Of a stretch of DNA of 7,744 nucleotides, positions 6,662-7,744 are shown one piece after another. This DNA comes from Pseudomonadota bacterium. Lineage in GTDB: Bacteria; Pseudomonadota; Alphaproteobacteria; Rhizobiales; Hyphomicrobiaceae. How positions within the stretch are numbered: the stretch's first letter is position 1; the number at the start of each line of letters is the position of its first letter. Location: positions 1 through 7,744 of the forward strand of contig QGVC01000167.1 of the NCBI GenBank assembly GCA_003242645.1, read 5' to 3'. The notes under the pieces are model-generated. The model was not told the DNA's origin, made no database searches, and saw nothing but the letters and a program-made list of their open reading frames with translations. Made by a program: the position numbers and the translations under genes.

Positions 6662-7197
6662 TTCCACAATGAAGACCGCTTGTCCGTGGCGTTCTAGCAA
6701 TCGCGCGGCCGCGTGCACGGCAATGGCGGTGCCATCGTGGTCCGGATGCCGCCCTCGTATGCGTGGATGATAAGAATGCTGAGGCGGCGGGCAGCCGCAA
6801 TTTCCATCAGCCGGTGCGTGGTCTCGACCAGTCGCCACGCAACCTGCTGGTCCGGAATGTCGAGAGCTATAAGCGCTTCCCTTCGAACGCCCGCGATTTC
6901 GAGAGCGGTTTCCAGCTCCTGGCGGTGGGCATGGGCATAATTAGTAGGGGAGGCAAAACCGGCTGCTCGCGCGTCCTTGCCATTGGCCGGAGCGCCATCG
7001 GTCACCAGCACGATCGTGGCTCCTATCCAGCGTGCAAGGTGCGCGTCACATTCGATGATTTCATCGTCGGGATGGGCAACGATGACACAGACATCAGAGG
7101 CTTCCACCCGGCGCTGCCGCGGATCGAGAAGCGCAGCAAAGCGAGCGCGGGTCTCTGCTCCCGGCACGTGCAGTTCAAGCCCTTGTGCGTGGCCCAT
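6662..7197 (-). pseudogene. PIG-L/LmbE-type deacetylase, frameshifted and 3'-truncated
   Basis: The N-terminal part is a clear PIG-L (LmbE) zinc deacetylase: VIVAHPDDEIIE holds the metal-binding HPDD, and it continues through a normal Rossmann-like core to SILIIHAYEGG. The second metal motif, expected as HPDHD, is there but in another frame: around 6748 the DNA reads GGCGGCATCCGG, and restoring one C gives GG-HPDHDGTAIAVHAA. The second frame then runs through ARLLERHGQAVFIVE and switches at about 6662 to glycosyltransferase sequence, so the last third of the enzyme is missing. As it stands, translation yields about 167 residues ending in an unrelated tail. Family members remove N-acetyl from GlcNAc-inositol (MshB, PIG-L) or similar sugars. 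The ATG at 7195-7197 lacks a good ribosome site; an in-frame TGA lies just upstream. The frameshift could be a sequencing error, but the fused 3' end could not be. Confidence 0.75.
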
Positions 7198-7234
7198 CAG
7201 GTTTCAGCCAGCAGATATTCATCTAACGGGCAAC

Positions 7235-7744
7235 TTACGCGCCGAGCGCGGATTCGTTCGCAAGCGCTCGTGCCTCGGCGGGACAATAACGGCGGACCAT
7301 GTTGGCACAGAACTCGGCGTATTCCTCCGCAACGATCGGCGGGCTTGTGTGGTGCGGCGCAATTCCGCGATGCTCCGGGGTGAAGCAGAATGTCAGCGTC
7401 ACGTCGAAATCAGCAAGCGCGGCCATTTGCCGATCGAACCATTCGAGCGCATTTGGGCGAAAGCTGTCGGCCCACGACAAGCCGGTCCGCAGATGTCTGA
7501 CCCCGAGCCGTTTCATCCACGCGACGGCATCCTCCAACCGGTGGTCTTCGAAATGAAACCATTGGCACAGGCCAAATGCAGGAGTGAATTTAGCGAAAGT
7601 GTTGAGCGCGAGCTTTGGCGTACCGTCCTCGCGCAGGATGCCCATGTGGAAGTGCCGGTAATAGGATGAGCCTTCCGCTTCTTTGTGCCGCGTCGTTGCC
7701 TCCCAAGTGCGCGGCAAATCATAGAGGCTATACCAGTGGATGCG
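7235..7744 (-). CDS. Glycoside-hydrolase-like ('beta-xylosidase'-like) protein, C-terminal part (5' end off window)
   Basis: 169 codons are present and the frame is open through the right edge with no start visible. The leftmost-translated residues, WYSLYDLP, look like the last strand of a TIM-barrel glycoside hydrolase, followed by a linker with HMGILREDGTPKLALNTFAK. A second barrel-like unit follows: CQWFHFED, DAVAWMKRLGVRHLRTGLSWADSF and FDVTLTFCFTPEHRG resemble the first strands of a GH39/GH5-type barrel, but the gene stops soon after (TGA at 7235-7237), so this second unit is short, as in cassette proteins annotated beta-xylosidase. No complete acid/base pair can be assigned from the part seen. 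It lies 37 bases upstream of the broken deacetylase on the same strand, and so was probably co-transcribed with it. It is intact as far as it can be seen. Confidence 0.7.
   Translation of the reverse strand, partial: RIHWYSLYDLPRTWEATTRHKEAEGSSYYRHFHMGILREDGTPKLALNTFAKFTPAFGLCQWFHFEDHRLEDAVAWMKRLGVRHLRTGLSWADSFRPNALEWFDRQMAALADFDVTLTFCFTPEHRGIAPHHTSPPIVAEEYAEFCANMVRRYCPAEARALANESALGA

Noticed and set aside
6401..6838. 145-residue open frame as a gene of its own
   Set aside because: Its start lies inside the deacetylase in the wrong frame; it is the second frame of the deacetylase joined to the glycosyltransferase piece, so it is described as two remnants.
1..7744. Insertion sequences, CRISPR arrays or attachment sites
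   Set aside because: No transposase, terminal inverted repeats, direct repeat arrays or tRNA genes were seen, including around the decayed region.

Overview
This window looks like alphaproteobacterial, probably Rhizobiales (Hyphomicrobiales), chromosomal DNA. The reasons are the moderately high GC, protein wording typical of that group, and two promoter-like sites matching the alphaproteobacterial general-stress sigma factor EcfG (GGAAC-N16/17-CGTT). The gene set resembles a conserved rhizobial cassette of about twelve genes built around a B12-binding/radical SAM protein. From memory TIGRFAMs calls this the 'rhizo-twelve' system (TIGR04295-type radical SAM protein); I could not check that here.

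Left half, minus strand, transcribed from about 3580 toward 1: a small soluble protein (3278-3559), two extended-SDR sugar-nucleotide epimerase/dehydratases (2142-3260 and 1030-2145), and a B12-binding/radical SAM enzyme cut by the left edge (1-1033). The first gap is 17 nt and the next two junctions are 4-nt ATGA overlaps, so this reads as one operon. Diverging from it is an intact inositol-3-phosphate synthase (3785-4864, plus strand, TTG start). The intergenic region between them carries two divergent EcfG-type promoters, one for each side, and a GAAA-tetraloop hairpin at the predicted 5' end of the inositol synthase transcript.

Right half, minus strand: an intact phosphopentomutase (4876-6093) converges on the inositol synthase with an 11-nt gap. 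Upstream of it lies a decayed stretch (6170-7197). It holds a PIG-L/LmbE-type deacetylase broken in its HPDH motif and lacking its 3' end, joined to an internal piece of a group-4 type glycosyltransferase with its own frameshift, joined to the C-terminal piece of a class I methyltransferase. At the right edge is the C-terminal part of a glycoside-hydrolase-like ('beta-xylosidase'-like) protein that is open through the window edge.

Together, inositol phosphate supply, a glycosyltransferase, a PIG-L deacetylase, two sugar epimerases, a methyltransferase and a B12/radical SAM enzyme suggest a pathway to a modified amino-sugar-inositol or related oligosaccharide, loosely parallel to mycothiol or GPI-anchor chemistry, possibly induced by general stress. 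That function is inference. In this genome the deacetylase, glycosyltransferase and methyltransferase steps look lost or moved elsewhere, while the left operon and inositol synthase look intact. No stretch over 300 bases lacks a gene or gene remnant.
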